Counted from the first letter of the stretch, positions 8,361 to 16,287 are shown. The stretch: 22,777 nt of DNA from JBKPDV01 sp046728075 (GCA_046728075.1 JBKPDV010000203.1:1-22777), one strand, 5' to 3'. Notes: generated by a model not told the origin, from the sequence alone. Translations and numbers: made by a program.

Positions 8361-8551
8361 CGCGACCTGGCGGGAGAAGTTCCCCAAAAGGCCCTTACCG
8401 ACTCTCGGTCCCGAACCGGTGTGATCCCGGCTCTGCCGACGAAGATCGGCCGAAAGCGGACCTCCTCGTCCTTTCCCATGATCCGTACGCCTCCCAGAGC
8501 GGGCATCGCTCGATACACCTCCACCGTCGACAGCAATGCCTGATCTTGCAA
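8357..8551 (-). CDS. Small ORF coupled to CHAT gene
   Basis: A small open frame between the sigma-factor gene and the CHAT gene whose TGA stop overlaps the CHAT ATG (ATGA). The longest version, from TTG 8551, is 64 residues; an ATG at 8506 would give 49 residues and has GGAGG 11 bases upstream. The central part (VEVYRAMPALGGVRIM, then DEEVRFRPIFVGRAGI) looks like a compact mixed alpha/beta protein, and third codon positions are mostly G or C as in neighbouring genes. I do not recognise a family. If translated it could be a substrate or regulator of the CHAT peptidase or of the sigma factor, or only serve to couple translation. The start is uncertain and the gene itself is moderately supported. 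Confidence 0.4.
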   Translation of the reverse strand: MQDQALLSTVEVYRAMPALGGVRIMGKDEEVRFRPIFVGRAGITPVRDRESVRAFWGTSPARSR

Positions 8552-8600
8552 TCTGATTTTTTCGGTCTTTGGGTTAGAAAAAGAAGGCGGAGGATCAGAT

Positions 8601-9083
8601 CTAGCAGTGGCGCCCCAGGAGCCGCCGGATGCACTGCTTCTCCAGTCCGCGAATGGATCCCCGGGTCAGATGCGCCCGACGCATCAGTTCGCTCTGCGTG
8701 TAACCCTCCTGGAAGCGCAGTCGATAGAACCGGCGCAGGACGCGGGGCAGGCCATCCGCCCGCGCGCGGACGAGAAGAGCTTTCTCGGGGTCGATGGACG
8801 GCCCAAGCTCGATGCCTTCGGCGCCGACGGCTGCGGCGAATCGGCCGGCCCGCCGGTGTCGGTTGTACAGCTCGATCGCTCGGTGATTTGCGGTGTGGAA
8901 GATCCAGGTTGCGTTGACCATTCGCTCAGGCCCCGCTTTCCAGAGTGCGAGGCAAATCTCCTGGTAGAGGTCCGGAACGTCGGCTTCGGAAAGGCGGTAC
9001 GTGAAGGCTACCCGACGCGCCACCCTGCGAAGGTAGCGGAGGTAATCCGATTCCAACCATTCACGAACAGGCAGCTCAAACAT
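8601..9083 (-). CDS. ECF-like RNA polymerase sigma factor (CHAT cluster)
   Basis: A 160-residue protein with the two-domain plan of extracytoplasmic-function sigma factors. Region 2 is at about 20-85 (SEADVPDLYQEICLALWKAG, then NATWIFHTANHRAIELYNRHRR), the part that binds core polymerase and the -10 element. Region 4 is at about 108-158 (LPRVLRRFYRLRFQEGYTQ, then HLTRGSIRGLEKQCIRRLL), a helix-turn-helix for the -35 element. Both regions diverge from typical ECF factors, so it may be a sigma-like regulator. The ATG at 9083 has no clear ribosome binding site. It is the first gene of the CHAT cluster, 50 bases ahead of the small ORF, with 142 bases separating it from the MBL gene upstream. No anti-sigma factor is recognisable next to it, so regulation may be through the CHAT peptidases. 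Confidence 0.78.
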   Translation of the reverse strand: MFELPVREWLESDYLRYLRRVARRVAFTYRLSEADVPDLYQEICLALWKAGPERMVNATWIFHTANHRAIELYNRHRRAGRFAAAVGAEGIELGPSIDPEKALLVRARADGLPRVLRRFYRLRFQEGYTQSELMRRAHLTRGSIRGLEKQCIRRLLGRHC

Positions 9084-9204
9084 CAGTTTTCGCGCCGATC
9101 AGTCTCCGGCCCGTGTGGTCGATTCCGAGGGGTATTCTATCGAGCCAGGATATTGAAGGACACCCGTTTCCGGTAACGGCCAAGTCTAGGGTCGATACGG
9201 AACT

Positions 9205-9224
9205 CAGCCTCCTGAGGAAGGCTG
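9205..9224 (-). terminator. Hairpin just after MBL gene
   Basis: CAGCCT at 9205-9210 pairs with AGGCTG at 9219-9224 around an eight-base loop, immediately after the MBL stop codon. On the minus strand it is not followed by a run of T, so at best it is a weak or Rho-assisted terminator, or an mRNA-end stabiliser. Transcription could run on into the sigma-factor gene. Confidence 0.35.
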
Positions 9225-9225
9225 G

Positions 9226-10431
9226 TCAGAACGGGATTTCGGTCTCCACGTAGAGCTTCGCCTTCGAGGCAAAGACGCCCTGCTGCGCCTGTGGGATCTC
9301 GTCGCTGCGGACGAGCTTCTTGGTGCGCTTGGAAAGCGCGGCCATCAGCTCCTTTTTCGGAATCGGCCAGCTGCCGCGTTTGATCGTCGAGACCATCGCC
9401 CACAGATCAGCCGGAGGCTTGGGAAGGATGTCCTCGACGAACTGCTTGGGTGTCGCGTTGTGGCTCCCGTGGTGCCCGACCTTGAGGAATGTGGTCTTGG
9501 CGAGCAGCGTCGGCCACTCCGAGTCTTCCAGAATCATGTTCCAGGTTCCCCACTGAGCGTCGCCGGGAAAAAGAAGCGAAATCTTCCCGACCTGGAACAT
9601 CAGCACGAGGCTCGTCCCGTTGACCGCGCCGTCGAGCGCCGCGGCGACGACGCTCTCGTCGTCCTCTCCCACTCCTTCGACGATCTTGCTCTCTTCCGCC
9701 GTCAACTGGAGTCCCGCGGGCGGGTCGACCGTCCAGTCCCCGGGAAACGGCGGTCGCGGGTCCTCCCTCTCGGCTGCGGCGGATTCCACCAGCTGGAGGT
9801 AGCTCTTTCCTTTCGGAGGCTCCATGTTCGCGATCACGTCCTCGTCGAAGGAGGGGCCCATCGCGTGGACGGTCACGCCCGGAAGAGAGTCGACGGCGAA
9901 CGTGCACTTCTGCCGATCGCGCGGCGGGAGGAACTTTCGCGCCGCGTTGCCCGCGAACCCGCTGTGAAGCGTTTGCATGGCCGCTTCGTTGGACAGCGCA
10001 TTGGCAGCGAGATCGATCAGGCTCTCGTCCGCGCCCAATCGCGTGAGCTCCGCGTGGAGCGTGAGAGCGAGCTTGCTCTGAAGCTCCCGGATGCGACGGG
10101 CCTCGGGATCCGCCGGGTCCTCCGTCCAGGGCATCCAGACCTCCTTGACCTCGACGTCTGCCCAGGCGGAGCTGGCGAATCCGGACACATGATCCCGGTG
10201 CCGGTGCGTCGCGACCACGACGTCGATGCGCGGAGTTCCATCCTTGTCTTTCACGTCCTCGATGATGGAATCGACCACATCGTCGATCGATCCGCCGTCC
10301 CCCTCCTTGATCGAGCCGCAATCCATCAGGATCTTCCGATCGGAGGTCTTGCCGGGAATCCGAATGACAAACGCGTCGCCGAAGCCGACGTTGTACATTC
10401 GAATCGTGACCTTCTGGGCGGCCGGGCTCAT
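9226..10431 (-). CDS. Metallo-beta-lactamase-fold hydrolase (ComEC-type MBL)
   Basis: A 401-residue soluble protein with a metallo-beta-lactamase fold. VGFGDAFVIRI near the N-terminus and ILMDCGS are the first strands; THRHRDHVSG at about residues 75-84 is the zinc-binding HxHxDH motif. LLFPGDAQWG gives the bridging aspartate, and KVGHHGSHNATP is the GHHGS motif seen in ComEC-type MBL proteins. An insertion of roughly 100 residues lies between the HxHxDH and GDA motifs. There is no signal peptide or membrane helix, unlike ComEC itself. ATG 10431 is chosen because it overlaps the stop of the peptidase gene as ATGA. Stand-alone ComEC-like MBLs occur in predicted bacterial conflict systems, but the substrate (nucleic acid, nucleotide or other) cannot be read from the sequence. 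Confidence 0.9.
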   Translation of the reverse strand: MSPAAQKVTIRMYNVGFGDAFVIRIPGKTSDRKILMDCGSIKEGDGGSIDDVVDSIIEDVKDKDGTPRIDVVVATHRHRDHVSGFASSAWADVEVKEVWMPWTEDPADPEARRIRELQSKLALTLHAELTRLGADESLIDLAANALSNEAAMQTLHSGFAGNAARKFLPPRDRQKCTFAVDSLPGVTVHAMGPSFDEDVIANMEPPKGKSYLQLVESAAAEREDPRPPFPGDWTVDPPAGLQLTAEESKIVEGVGEDDESVVAAALDGAVNGTSLVLMFQVGKISLLFPGDAQWGTWNMILEDSEWPTLLAKTTFLKVGHHGSHNATPKQFVEDILPKPPADLWAMVSTIKRGSWPIPKKELMAALSKRTKKLVRSDEIPQAQQGVFASKAKLYVETEIPF

Positions 10432-12251
10432 CGCACGATTCCCTGATGGATCGTCTCGAAATTGAGCGCCTGCATGCGCTGACCGCTCTTGGAGTCGGGC
10501 AGGTAGGTGAGCGCCGGGTCGGTCGCGTCGCAGAGCTCGACCCACTCCCGCTGCTTTTCCAGCCGCGCGGCCGAGAGCGGCTTGGCGATCACGTAGCGAA
10601 TGGTTCCGTCGGCGCCGGCGATGACCGTGGAGCCGCCGCGAATGGGAAGGCCGCCGAGGCTCTTCGTCTGGGAGTCGTCCTCTTGGGCGAGCTGCGTGAC
10701 GATCTCGATGACGAGCTGTCCATCCTGGCCGATCCGAAACACCGAGTGGAAGCCCTGGACGTCGATCGGGCGGCCGGGTTCAAGGCCGAGGGCCGCGGCG
10801 TTGTCTTCCGCATAGGGCCGCAGAACCGACTCCACGACCTCCGAGAGCTCGCCGCTCGTCTCGCGATACTGCTTCCAGGTCGGCGACTCTTCCTGGGCGG
10901 GCGAGGCGCGGCTGAATGCGCCCGGCGCGAGGCTCGAGAGGTCGCCCAAGAGCGCCACCGGAAAGCGCGGAATCCCGGACGGAGCGTTCTCCCACAGGAG
11001 CGACTCCTCGGCGAGCGACCAGACTCCGTCGGGATAGATGCCCCGCGAACGGAAGGCTTCGATCATGCTTCCGCGCTGCCCCACGTCGTCGCTCGGGTTC
11101 AACTCGTAGTCCGCCGTGACGAGGGCCCGCAGGTAGTCGCCATAGGTCACGTCGACAGGCGGAAGGTACTCGAACGCGCGGATGCACATCGTCAGAATCG
11201 ACTGCGCCGTGCGCGAGGCCTCGCCCGCGACGCGGCTGACGAGGTCCGGATGAGGATCGCCCTGCGGCAGCATCCCCGTTCCGCCTGTCGCGATGCGCAG
11301 CAGGTCGGAGATCCGCCTCTGGTAGACGGCGAAGAAGCCGTCGAAAACCGCGGCGACGAGAATGCTGCCTCGCTCATGGGGCTCGAAGACGGTCTCGTAG
11401 AGCCGCGAGGGGGGAAGATCCTCTTCACCGCGGGCGCGCGCCCGGAGCGCTCCCCCCACGTTGAGATCGACCGCCGAGCGCAGGGCCCGACCCTTTCCAG
11501 TCGCGTAGCCGAATTGCTGGGCGAGCTGAACGAGAGGAGTCGGCGAGCGCAGGTCCGTCCGCGTCGCGCGGATGTACTCGTGAAGGATGTCCGGAAAGGT
11601 GAAGTGCTGGAAGATCGCGACGATGTCGGCGAACCCTTCGTGGAAGGCCGCGACGTCGCGATTGGAGAACTCCAGGAAATGGCGCCTCAGGCGGTCGACG
11701 AGCGCATGCGTGACCTCGTGGGCGATGATGTCGTGAGAGAGGCAGGTGAAGACGTTCTGCCCCGGCAGGTTGCGGCCCGGATTCTTCTTGTCGGCGCGGA
11801 AATAGCCGAACAGGACACCCAGCAGCCGCCGGTCGTAGAACGCGTTCGCGCCTCGAAACGCGTGGGGCAGCAGGCGCAGGCGCCTCCCGCCCCGGAAGTA
11901 GATGCTCCGGCCCAGCGCCCGCTCGAAGTTCTCGATGACCTTCATCGCGACGGCATAGACCATCTGTTGATGGAAACGGGGGTCGGATTCGGTCGGATCG
12001 AGCCCACCCATCATCAAAATGGCCGGATCGTCCAGGTTCACCGGCTGGTAATAGCGGCCGCCCGATACCGAGCCGTCGTAATCCACGACTTCGATGCGGG
12101 AGCCGAAGGGGCCAGGCATCAGCTTCTCGTTTCCCACCTCGATCGTGGTCAGGTTTCCGACGGCGCGGCCCTGCATCGGGTCGGACGCGAAGATCTTGAG
12201 CGGGCGCCGGGCGGGCTGCGCCTGAACGTAGCGTGACTCGATCCGCTTCAT
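10428..12251 (-). CDS. HExxH zinc metallopeptidase (gluzincin-like)
   Basis: A 607-residue protein with a zinc peptidase motif: HDIIAHEVTHALVDRL, with His178, Glu179 and His182, and a second helix AFHEGFADIVAIF with Glu205 as the likely third zinc ligand, the arrangement of thermolysin-like (gluzincin) enzymes. The N-terminal 150 residues and the segment from about 430 to the end (GFHSVFRIGQDGQLVIEIV and so on) are not recognised. No signal peptide is visible, which is unusual for a thermolysin-type enzyme and suggests a cytoplasmic role or non-classical export. ATG 12251 has GAGGG six bases upstream. The TGA stop overlaps the MBL start (ATGA), so both proteins are made together. It is divergent from an ECF sigma factor. 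Confidence 0.88.
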   Translation of the reverse strand: MKRIESRYVQAQPARRPLKIFASDPMQGRAVGNLTTIEVGNEKLMPGPFGSRIEVVDYDGSVSGGRYYQPVNLDDPAILMMGGLDPTESDPRFHQQMVYAVAMKVIENFERALGRSIYFRGGRRLRLLPHAFRGANAFYDRRLLGVLFGYFRADKKNPGRNLPGQNVFTCLSHDIIAHEVTHALVDRLRRHFLEFSNRDVAAFHEGFADIVAIFQHFTFPDILHEYIRATRTDLRSPTPLVQLAQQFGYATGKGRALRSAVDLNVGGALRARARGEEDLPPSRLYETVFEPHERGSILVAAVFDGFFAVYQRRISDLLRIATGGTGMLPQGDPHPDLVSRVAGEASRTAQSILTMCIRAFEYLPPVDVTYGDYLRALVTADYELNPSDDVGQRGSMIEAFRSRGIYPDGVWSLAEESLLWENAPSGIPRFPVALLGDLSSLAPGAFSRASPAQEESPTWKQYRETSGELSEVVESVLRPYAEDNAAALGLEPGRPIDVQGFHSVFRIGQDGQLVIEIVTQLAQEDDSQTKSLGGLPIRGGSTVIAGADGTIRYVIAKPLSAARLEKQREWVELCDATDPALTYLPDSKSGQRMQALNFETIHQGIVR

Positions 12252-12330
12252 GCATTCCCTCGCGGAAGGGAGAACCGCCGCGGCCGGCGCGATTGTTGCT
12301 TCATGACGCTCGAATCCCTCTGCTAATCGC

Positions 12331-12360
12331 TTGACGCGGAGGAAAAGGCTAGAAGAGAAT
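12331..12360 (+). promoter_or_regulatory. Candidate sigma-70-type promoter for the divergent ECF gene
   Basis: TTGACG at 12331-12336 and GAGAAT at 12355-12360, separated by 18 bases, fit a housekeeping promoter pointing at the ECF gene that starts at 12406. It sits in the 154-base intergenic region shared with the divergent peptidase gene. The -10 matches four of six consensus bases. Confidence 0.4.
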
Positions 12361-12405
12361 TCCGGGCAGTTTCATTGAATCGCGATTTCCCGTTCCCAAA
12401 TCTTC

Positions 12406-12954
12406 ATGAGCTCTCACCGCGGAATCGACTCCGCGCCGGAGGACGCGACGCTGACGGCGGAAGCGGCGCTCTCCATATCGCGCCGGATCACGCGGGCCTG
12501 CCTTCACGCCGGTTTGACGCCTGCCGACGCGGAGGACGTCGCGCAGGACATCTGGGAATGGCTGCTGCGGACGGGCAACGTCGCGCTGGCCCAGGAGATC
12601 CCCTGGCTCGGCGCCGTGGCTCAGAACTACATCAAGCGTTTCTGGAGACGCAGCTTCCGGCAGAGCGTCCGGGAGCGCGCGGCCCTGGTCAGCCCCGGGC
12701 AACGTCCCTTCGACGAGCCGGCGAAGGGCCTCGAGTCGAAGCAGGTTCTCGATCGCGTCTCCGCCGCCTTACCCGACCGGGAGCGCAAGCTCCTGACGCT
12801 CATCCGTAACGGTTATTCGCTCGCCGAGGCTGCCCGGGCGCTCAAGATCCCGCGGGGCAGCCGCTCTTACTACGGAGGGCGCGTGATCGCCTACGCGCGG
12901 CGCGAGGTCGAGCGCCAGGGGTCGCGGGTCCGCATGCGCTCGCCGTCGGTCTGA
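12406..12954 (+). CDS. ECF-type RNA polymerase sigma factor
   Basis: A 182-residue ECF sigma factor. Region 2 is at about 18-95, with the polymerase-binding helix DAEDVAQDIWEWLLRTG and the following IPWLGAVAQNYIKRFWRR. Region 4 is at about 118-165: VSAALPDRERKLLTLIRNGYS then LAEAARALKIPRGSRSYYGG, the helix-turn-helix. The ATG at 12406 has no clear ribosome binding site; I kept it because region 2 follows at the expected distance. It is divergent from the peptidase-MBL pair and converges on the hypothetical gene at 12979. No anti-sigma factor is visible. It may drive the neighbouring minus-strand island, but that is an inference from position. Confidence 0.85.
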   Translation: MSSHRGIDSAPEDATLTAEAALSISRRITRACLHAGLTPADAEDVAQDIWEWLLRTGNVALAQEIPWLGAVAQNYIKRFWRRSFRQSVRERAALVSPGQRPFDEPAKGLESKQVLDRVSAALPDRERKLLTLIRNGYSLAEAARALKIPRGSRSYYGGRVIAYARREVERQGSRVRMRSPSV

Positions 12955-12978
12955 TCCCTTCGCGCGAGAGACTCGGCC

Positions 12979-13479
12979 TCAGCGCCCGATCCGGAAATTC
13001 TCGTCGGGATGGACCTCCAGAAACGGGCCGTCGGTGTCGATGACCACGGCTCCGCCGAAGGTCAGGTCCGTCGCCGGCCCGATCGGGTTCTTCGCGCAGA
13101 CGTCGTGAGCGGCCGTCTCCGGCTCGACTTCGAGGCGCAGATATCGGGGAGGATGGAGGTCGGCGGGATTCGTTCCGATCGTGATCTGCTCCAACGCCAA
13201 GTCGATCGTCCAGAATCCGTCCGTCGAGTGCTGCGCATCACGCACCGGGCGCCCCTTTCCTTCCGACTCGCAGCCCGTCTCCTTCCATCCCGAGATCCCG
13301 AGGAATTTGAAGGGAGTCGTCAGGAACGCGAGAAAGCGAGAGAACCACGACAGCGCTTTCTGAGGCGCGCGCGAGAGCAACTTGATCGTCCCGGTCGGGT
13401 CGCAAACGAGCGCCGCGAAGTGCTCCGGCCTCGTGAGAAGCACCCGCCGCCGCCAGTAATGCGCCGGGCGGAGTCTCAC
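12979..13479 (-). CDS. Hypothetical protein
   Basis: A 166-residue protein I do not recognise. The N-terminal 40 residues are basic; a hydrophobic, aromatic segment at about 42-66 (ALSWFSRFLAFLTTPFKFLG) could be an amphipathic or membrane-associated helix. The C-terminal 100 residues contain short beta-like stretches (GFWTIDLALEQITIG, RYLRLEVEPETAAHD, GAVVIDTDGPFLEVHPDENF) that suggest a compact beta-rich domain. The start is taken as GTG 13479; another GTG 12 codons in is possible. It lies 52 bases downstream of the di-heme oxidoreductase on the same strand and may be co-transcribed, and its end converges with the ECF sigma gene 24 bases away. Confidence 0.7.
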   Translation of the reverse strand: MRLRPAHYWRRRVLLTRPEHFAALVCDPTGTIKLLSRAPQKALSWFSRFLAFLTTPFKFLGISGWKETGCESEGKGRPVRDAQHSTDGFWTIDLALEQITIGTNPADLHPPRYLRLEVEPETAAHDVCAKNPIGPATDLTFGGAVVIDTDGPFLEVHPDENFRIGR

Positions 13480-13531
13480 CCGGTCACCGGCTCGATGCGC
13501 CGGCCGTCGGTCGCGAGGGGCCCCCGTCGGG

Positions 13532-14833
13532 TCAGAGCGATCTCAAGAACTCCAGCAGGGCTTCGCGGTCCGCCGCAGGCAGGCGTTGGAAAGACCGGGT
13601 CGTGTTTTTCGCCTCCCCGCGATGGCGCCCGATCGCGTCGGAGAGCGTGACGGTGGCTCCGTCGTGCATCAATCGGGTTCGCAGCCGGAGGCCCCAGAGC
13701 GGTGCCGTGCGGACCTTGTTCTGACCACTCTGGAAGTTCATGGGGGAGACTTTTTTCCACTCCGCCCTGGCCATGGCCCGACCGAAGTGTTCTTCCACCG
13801 GGATCACCAGTCCATCGCCGGTCCCGACATCGTGAAGCAGAAAATCGCCGAAAGGATGAAACGATTTCTGCCCGAGCGCCTCGGGAATCGCGAACGTGCC
13901 GCCGTTGATCTTCGTGCCGGCCGGCGCGGTCGTCAGCGTTCGCACGTGGCACGTCGCGCACCCGATCTTGTCGAACAGCTCCGAGCCCCGTTTGGCCTTC
14001 GCCGTTTCCGCGAGAACCATGTCCCGGGCCGGGGCCTTCGTCGACCGAATGAAGCGCGCGAAGTGGTCCACGTCATCGAGCCCGTCGGGCCCGGGCGGGC
14101 TGTTGGGCTGGGGCGCGGTGCTGCAGAGACTCGTCACCTCGTCGGGAAAGAGTCGGCTGGTGATCCCCATTTCGTTCAAGTAGGCGTCTCCCGAAAACGA
14201 TTGCAGGCTGGCGTGCTGGTTCTTCCAGCCGAAACGGCCGACGCCGGTCTCGCCGGAAGCTTCCACGATCGGAACATGCAACACCTGGCCGCAGATCCTC
14301 TTCTGGGTGCTCTGACACTGCTTCCGGGCGAGATCGACCAGCGTCTGATCCGCCACGGCCTCGACGAAACCGTCTCCCAGGAGATTCAAGGAGATTCGAA
14401 ACGTGCGGATCTTTTCCGTTTCGGGGACGCGTTCCTGGATCTCGTTGTTCGGAAACGCCGCGTTGGGGCAGATCGCGCGGTCGTTGACGAGCGTTCGGCC
14501 GGAAATGATCACGGTTCCCCGGGCGATCGGGATCTCGGGATTGTGAAACAGCCCGTCCGGACCGCGATGGCCCACCCGCAATTCGGCGATCTGGCTCGCG
14601 CCGCCCGACGTCGGGTTCTGATGACACTCGCGGCAGGATTGCGCGTTGTAGAGAGGCCCGAGCCCATCGGCGAGGGACTCGACTTCGTCGAACTTCTCCC
14701 GGTCGATCTGGTGGGTTGCCTCATCGACCATGCCGTTGCTCTTGTCGTCGAAACCTGCGGGCGCTTCCGCGCGCGGCGGATCGACGGACAGCGCGAGCAG
14801 GAAGGCCAATCCGAGTGCCGACACAAGCTTCAT
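13532..14833 (-). CDS. Secreted di-heme cytochrome c oxidoreductase
   Basis: A 433-residue exported protein with an N-terminal signal peptide (MKLVSALGLAFLLALSV, cleavage near residue 23). Two CxxCH heme-binding motifs are visible: CRECHQ at about residue 68 and CATCHV at about 290. Other family marks are GRFGWKNQHASLQSFSGDAY in the centre, FHPFGDFLLHDVGTGDGL, and VRTAPLWGLRLRTRLMHDG near the C-terminus. This is the di-heme oxidoreductase (thiol oxidoreductase-like) family, related to MauG and bacterial cytochrome c peroxidases, acting in the periplasm. ATG 14833 has GAGAGGAG seven bases upstream. The electron donor and substrate are not evident from the neighbours; the divergent gene is a patatin-like lipase. 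Confidence 0.9.
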   Translation of the reverse strand: MKLVSALGLAFLLALSVDPPRAEAPAGFDDKSNGMVDEATHQIDREKFDEVESLADGLGPLYNAQSCRECHQNPTSGGASQIAELRVGHRGPDGLFHNPEIPIARGTVIISGRTLVNDRAICPNAAFPNNEIQERVPETEKIRTFRISLNLLGDGFVEAVADQTLVDLARKQCQSTQKRICGQVLHVPIVEASGETGVGRFGWKNQHASLQSFSGDAYLNEMGITSRLFPDEVTSLCSTAPQPNSPPGPDGLDDVDHFARFIRSTKAPARDMVLAETAKAKRGSELFDKIGCATCHVRTLTTAPAGTKINGGTFAIPEALGQKSFHPFGDFLLHDVGTGDGLVIPVEEHFGRAMARAEWKKVSPMNFQSGQNKVRTAPLWGLRLRTRLMHDGATVTLSDAIGRHRGEAKNTTRSFQRLPAADREALLEFLRSL

Positions 14834-14982
14834 CGAGCGCTCCTCTCAATAGCTGGAGGCGGAGTTGCCATGACTGGTTTTTCGATCGTTACGGGCAACA
14901 TCTCGGGAAGGCGCACAAGGGACGTCATCGCTTCCTCGGTGTCCGACGCGTGCTGCGCCCGAGTATATCGGCGGCGACTCTG

Positions 14983-14988
14983 TATACT
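14983..14988 (+). promoter_or_regulatory. Candidate -10 element for patatin-like gene
   Basis: TATACT at 14983-14988 lies 26 bases before the GTG start and would give a leader of about 20 bases. No good -35 hexamer is visible 16-18 bases upstream. It stands in the 180-base region divergent from the di-heme oxidoreductase gene. Confidence 0.3.
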
Positions 14989-15013
14989 GCCGGCCGCCTT
15001 CTGAGACAGCCCC

Positions 15014-16255
15014 GTGAATATCCCATCGACCGGCGAAATCCCTCCGCCGACCCAGCACGCCGTCGAGCGCTATGTTCCCCCGCCCGAGACCGTCCGGCAG
15101 GGAATCGCGCTGTCTCTTTCGGGGGGAGGTTACCGGGCCCTTCTCTTTCACCTGGGCGCGATCACTCGTTTAAACGAGCTCGCGATCCTTCCCCGGCTGC
15201 GCACAATCTCGGCAGTGTCCGGCGGGAGCATTCTGTCCGCTCGGCTGGCCTCGGCTTCGTTTCATCCTCTCTCGGTTCCCACGCCCAAGCCGGCCTGGGA
15301 CCGGGAGGTCGCGGCTCCCCTTCGCGCCTTCACCGCTCGCAACATCCGAACGCCCGCGATCCTGCGCCGCCTGCTCCCGTGGAATTGGTTCCGGGAATCG
15401 ACAGGCGTCGAGGCTCTCGCGCAGACGTATCGAGACCAGCTGACGTCCCTTTCCATCGCGGGACTCCCGGAAGCCCCCAATTTCTTGTTCTCGGCGACCG
15501 ACATGGCGTACGGAGTGAACTGGATCTTCGAGCGGCGGCGGATGGGCGATTACCAGGTCGGCTACGCGACCCCGCGTCCCGGGTATCCGCTCGCCCGAGC
15601 CGTCGCCGCCTCCTCCTGCTTTCCGCCGGTCTTCAATCCTCTGCCCGTTGGACTCCAACCGAAAGACCTCGTCGGCGGAAGCGCGCCGAAGGGACCCGAG
15701 CGCGACCGGCTGGTCCAGGGACTGCGCCTGACGGACGGAGGCAACTACGACAACCTCGGCCTCGAGCCCGTCTGGAAGAGCCATGCGACGATCCTCTGCT
15801 CCGACGGCGGAGCGGTCTTCGATTTTCAGCCGGACCGCGGACTCTTCTGGAGACTCAAGCGCTACCTCGCGATCAGCGGCCATCAAGCGCTCGCGCTGCG
15901 CAAGCGCTGGCTCATCGGCGGTTTTATCGCCGGCGAGTTCGAAGGAACTTATTGGGGCGTCGGGAGCGCCGTCGAGAACTTCGAGGTCGACGTCTCGCCG
16001 GCGTATTCGAAGGTTTTCGCCTCGACGGTTCTCGCGCAGATACGAACGGACCTCGACGCGTTCTCCGACGCGGAACGAGCGATCCTCGAAAACCACGGAT
16101 ACACGCTCGCCGAGGCCGCCATCCGCCGCCACCTGCCCCAGCTCTACCCCACCCCCGCGCCGCCTCTGACACTGCCGCATCCGTGGATCGCGGAGGACGA
16201 GGCGCGAACGCTGCTGAAGGATTCAGGAAAGAGGACGCTGCTGGGGAGGTTCTGA
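15014..16255 (+). CDS. Patatin-like phospholipase
   Basis: A 413-residue protein of the patatin/phospholipase family. The oxyanion-hole motif LSLSGGGYRALLFHLGAI is at about residues 35-52, the nucleophile serine is in the elbow ISAVSGGSILSARL at about 67-80, and the catalytic aspartate is in LTDGGNYDNLGLEPVW in the middle of the protein. These enzymes hydrolyse the acyl ester of lipids by a Ser-Asp dyad. There is no signal peptide or clear TM helix; it may be cytoplasmic and peripherally membrane-bound. The start is GTG 15014, with no strong ribosome binding site; there is no later in-frame ATG that would keep the oxyanion motif intact. It is apparently a single-gene unit. The C-terminal third is family-variable and proline-rich at its end. 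Confidence 0.9.
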   Translation: MNIPSTGEIPPPTQHAVERYVPPPETVRQGIALSLSGGGYRALLFHLGAITRLNELAILPRLRTISAVSGGSILSARLASASFHPLSVPTPKPAWDREVAAPLRAFTARNIRTPAILRRLLPWNWFRESTGVEALAQTYRDQLTSLSIAGLPEAPNFLFSATDMAYGVNWIFERRRMGDYQVGYATPRPGYPLARAVAASSCFPPVFNPLPVGLQPKDLVGGSAPKGPERDRLVQGLRLTDGGNYDNLGLEPVWKSHATILCSDGGAVFDFQPDRGLFWRLKRYLAISGHQALALRKRWLIGGFIAGEFEGTYWGVGSAVENFEVDVSPAYSKVFASTVLAQIRTDLDAFSDAERAILENHGYTLAEAAIRRHLPQLYPTPAPPLTLPHPWIAEDEARTLLKDSGKRTLLGRF

Positions 16256-16266
16256 AAGAGTTGTCA

Positions 16267-16287
16267 GTAATCAGTTATCTGTAATCA
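16267..16287 (+). repeat. Short tandem GTAATCA repeat
   Basis: GTAATCA occurs at 16267-16273 and again at 16281-16287 with a 14-base period, in AT-rich DNA after the patatin-like gene. A further short tandem, ACTGAGA twice, is at 16334-16347. These look like intergenic repeat debris; no function is apparent. Confidence 0.45.

Noticed and set aside
3032..9083. Type III-E CRISPR locus, suggested by CHAT plus sigma factor
   Set aside because: No repeat-spacer array and no cas gene is present in the window; only the CHAT-sigma theme is shared.
10446..12236. A 596-codon open frame on the plus strand opposite the metallopeptidase gene
   Set aside because: Its product is Arg/Ala/Val-rich with no domain, and it mirrors the real gene, which has HExxH, a ribosome binding site and ATGA coupling. 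Long antisense frames are expected at this GC content.
13586..15004. A 472-codon plus-strand frame opposite the di-heme oxidoreductase
   Set aside because: No recognisable domain, and the opposite strand has a signal peptide and two CxxCH motifs.
14716..16284. A 522-codon plus-strand frame covering the patatin-like gene in another phase
   Set aside because: Product is very Arg/Pro-rich; the patatin frame holds all family motifs.
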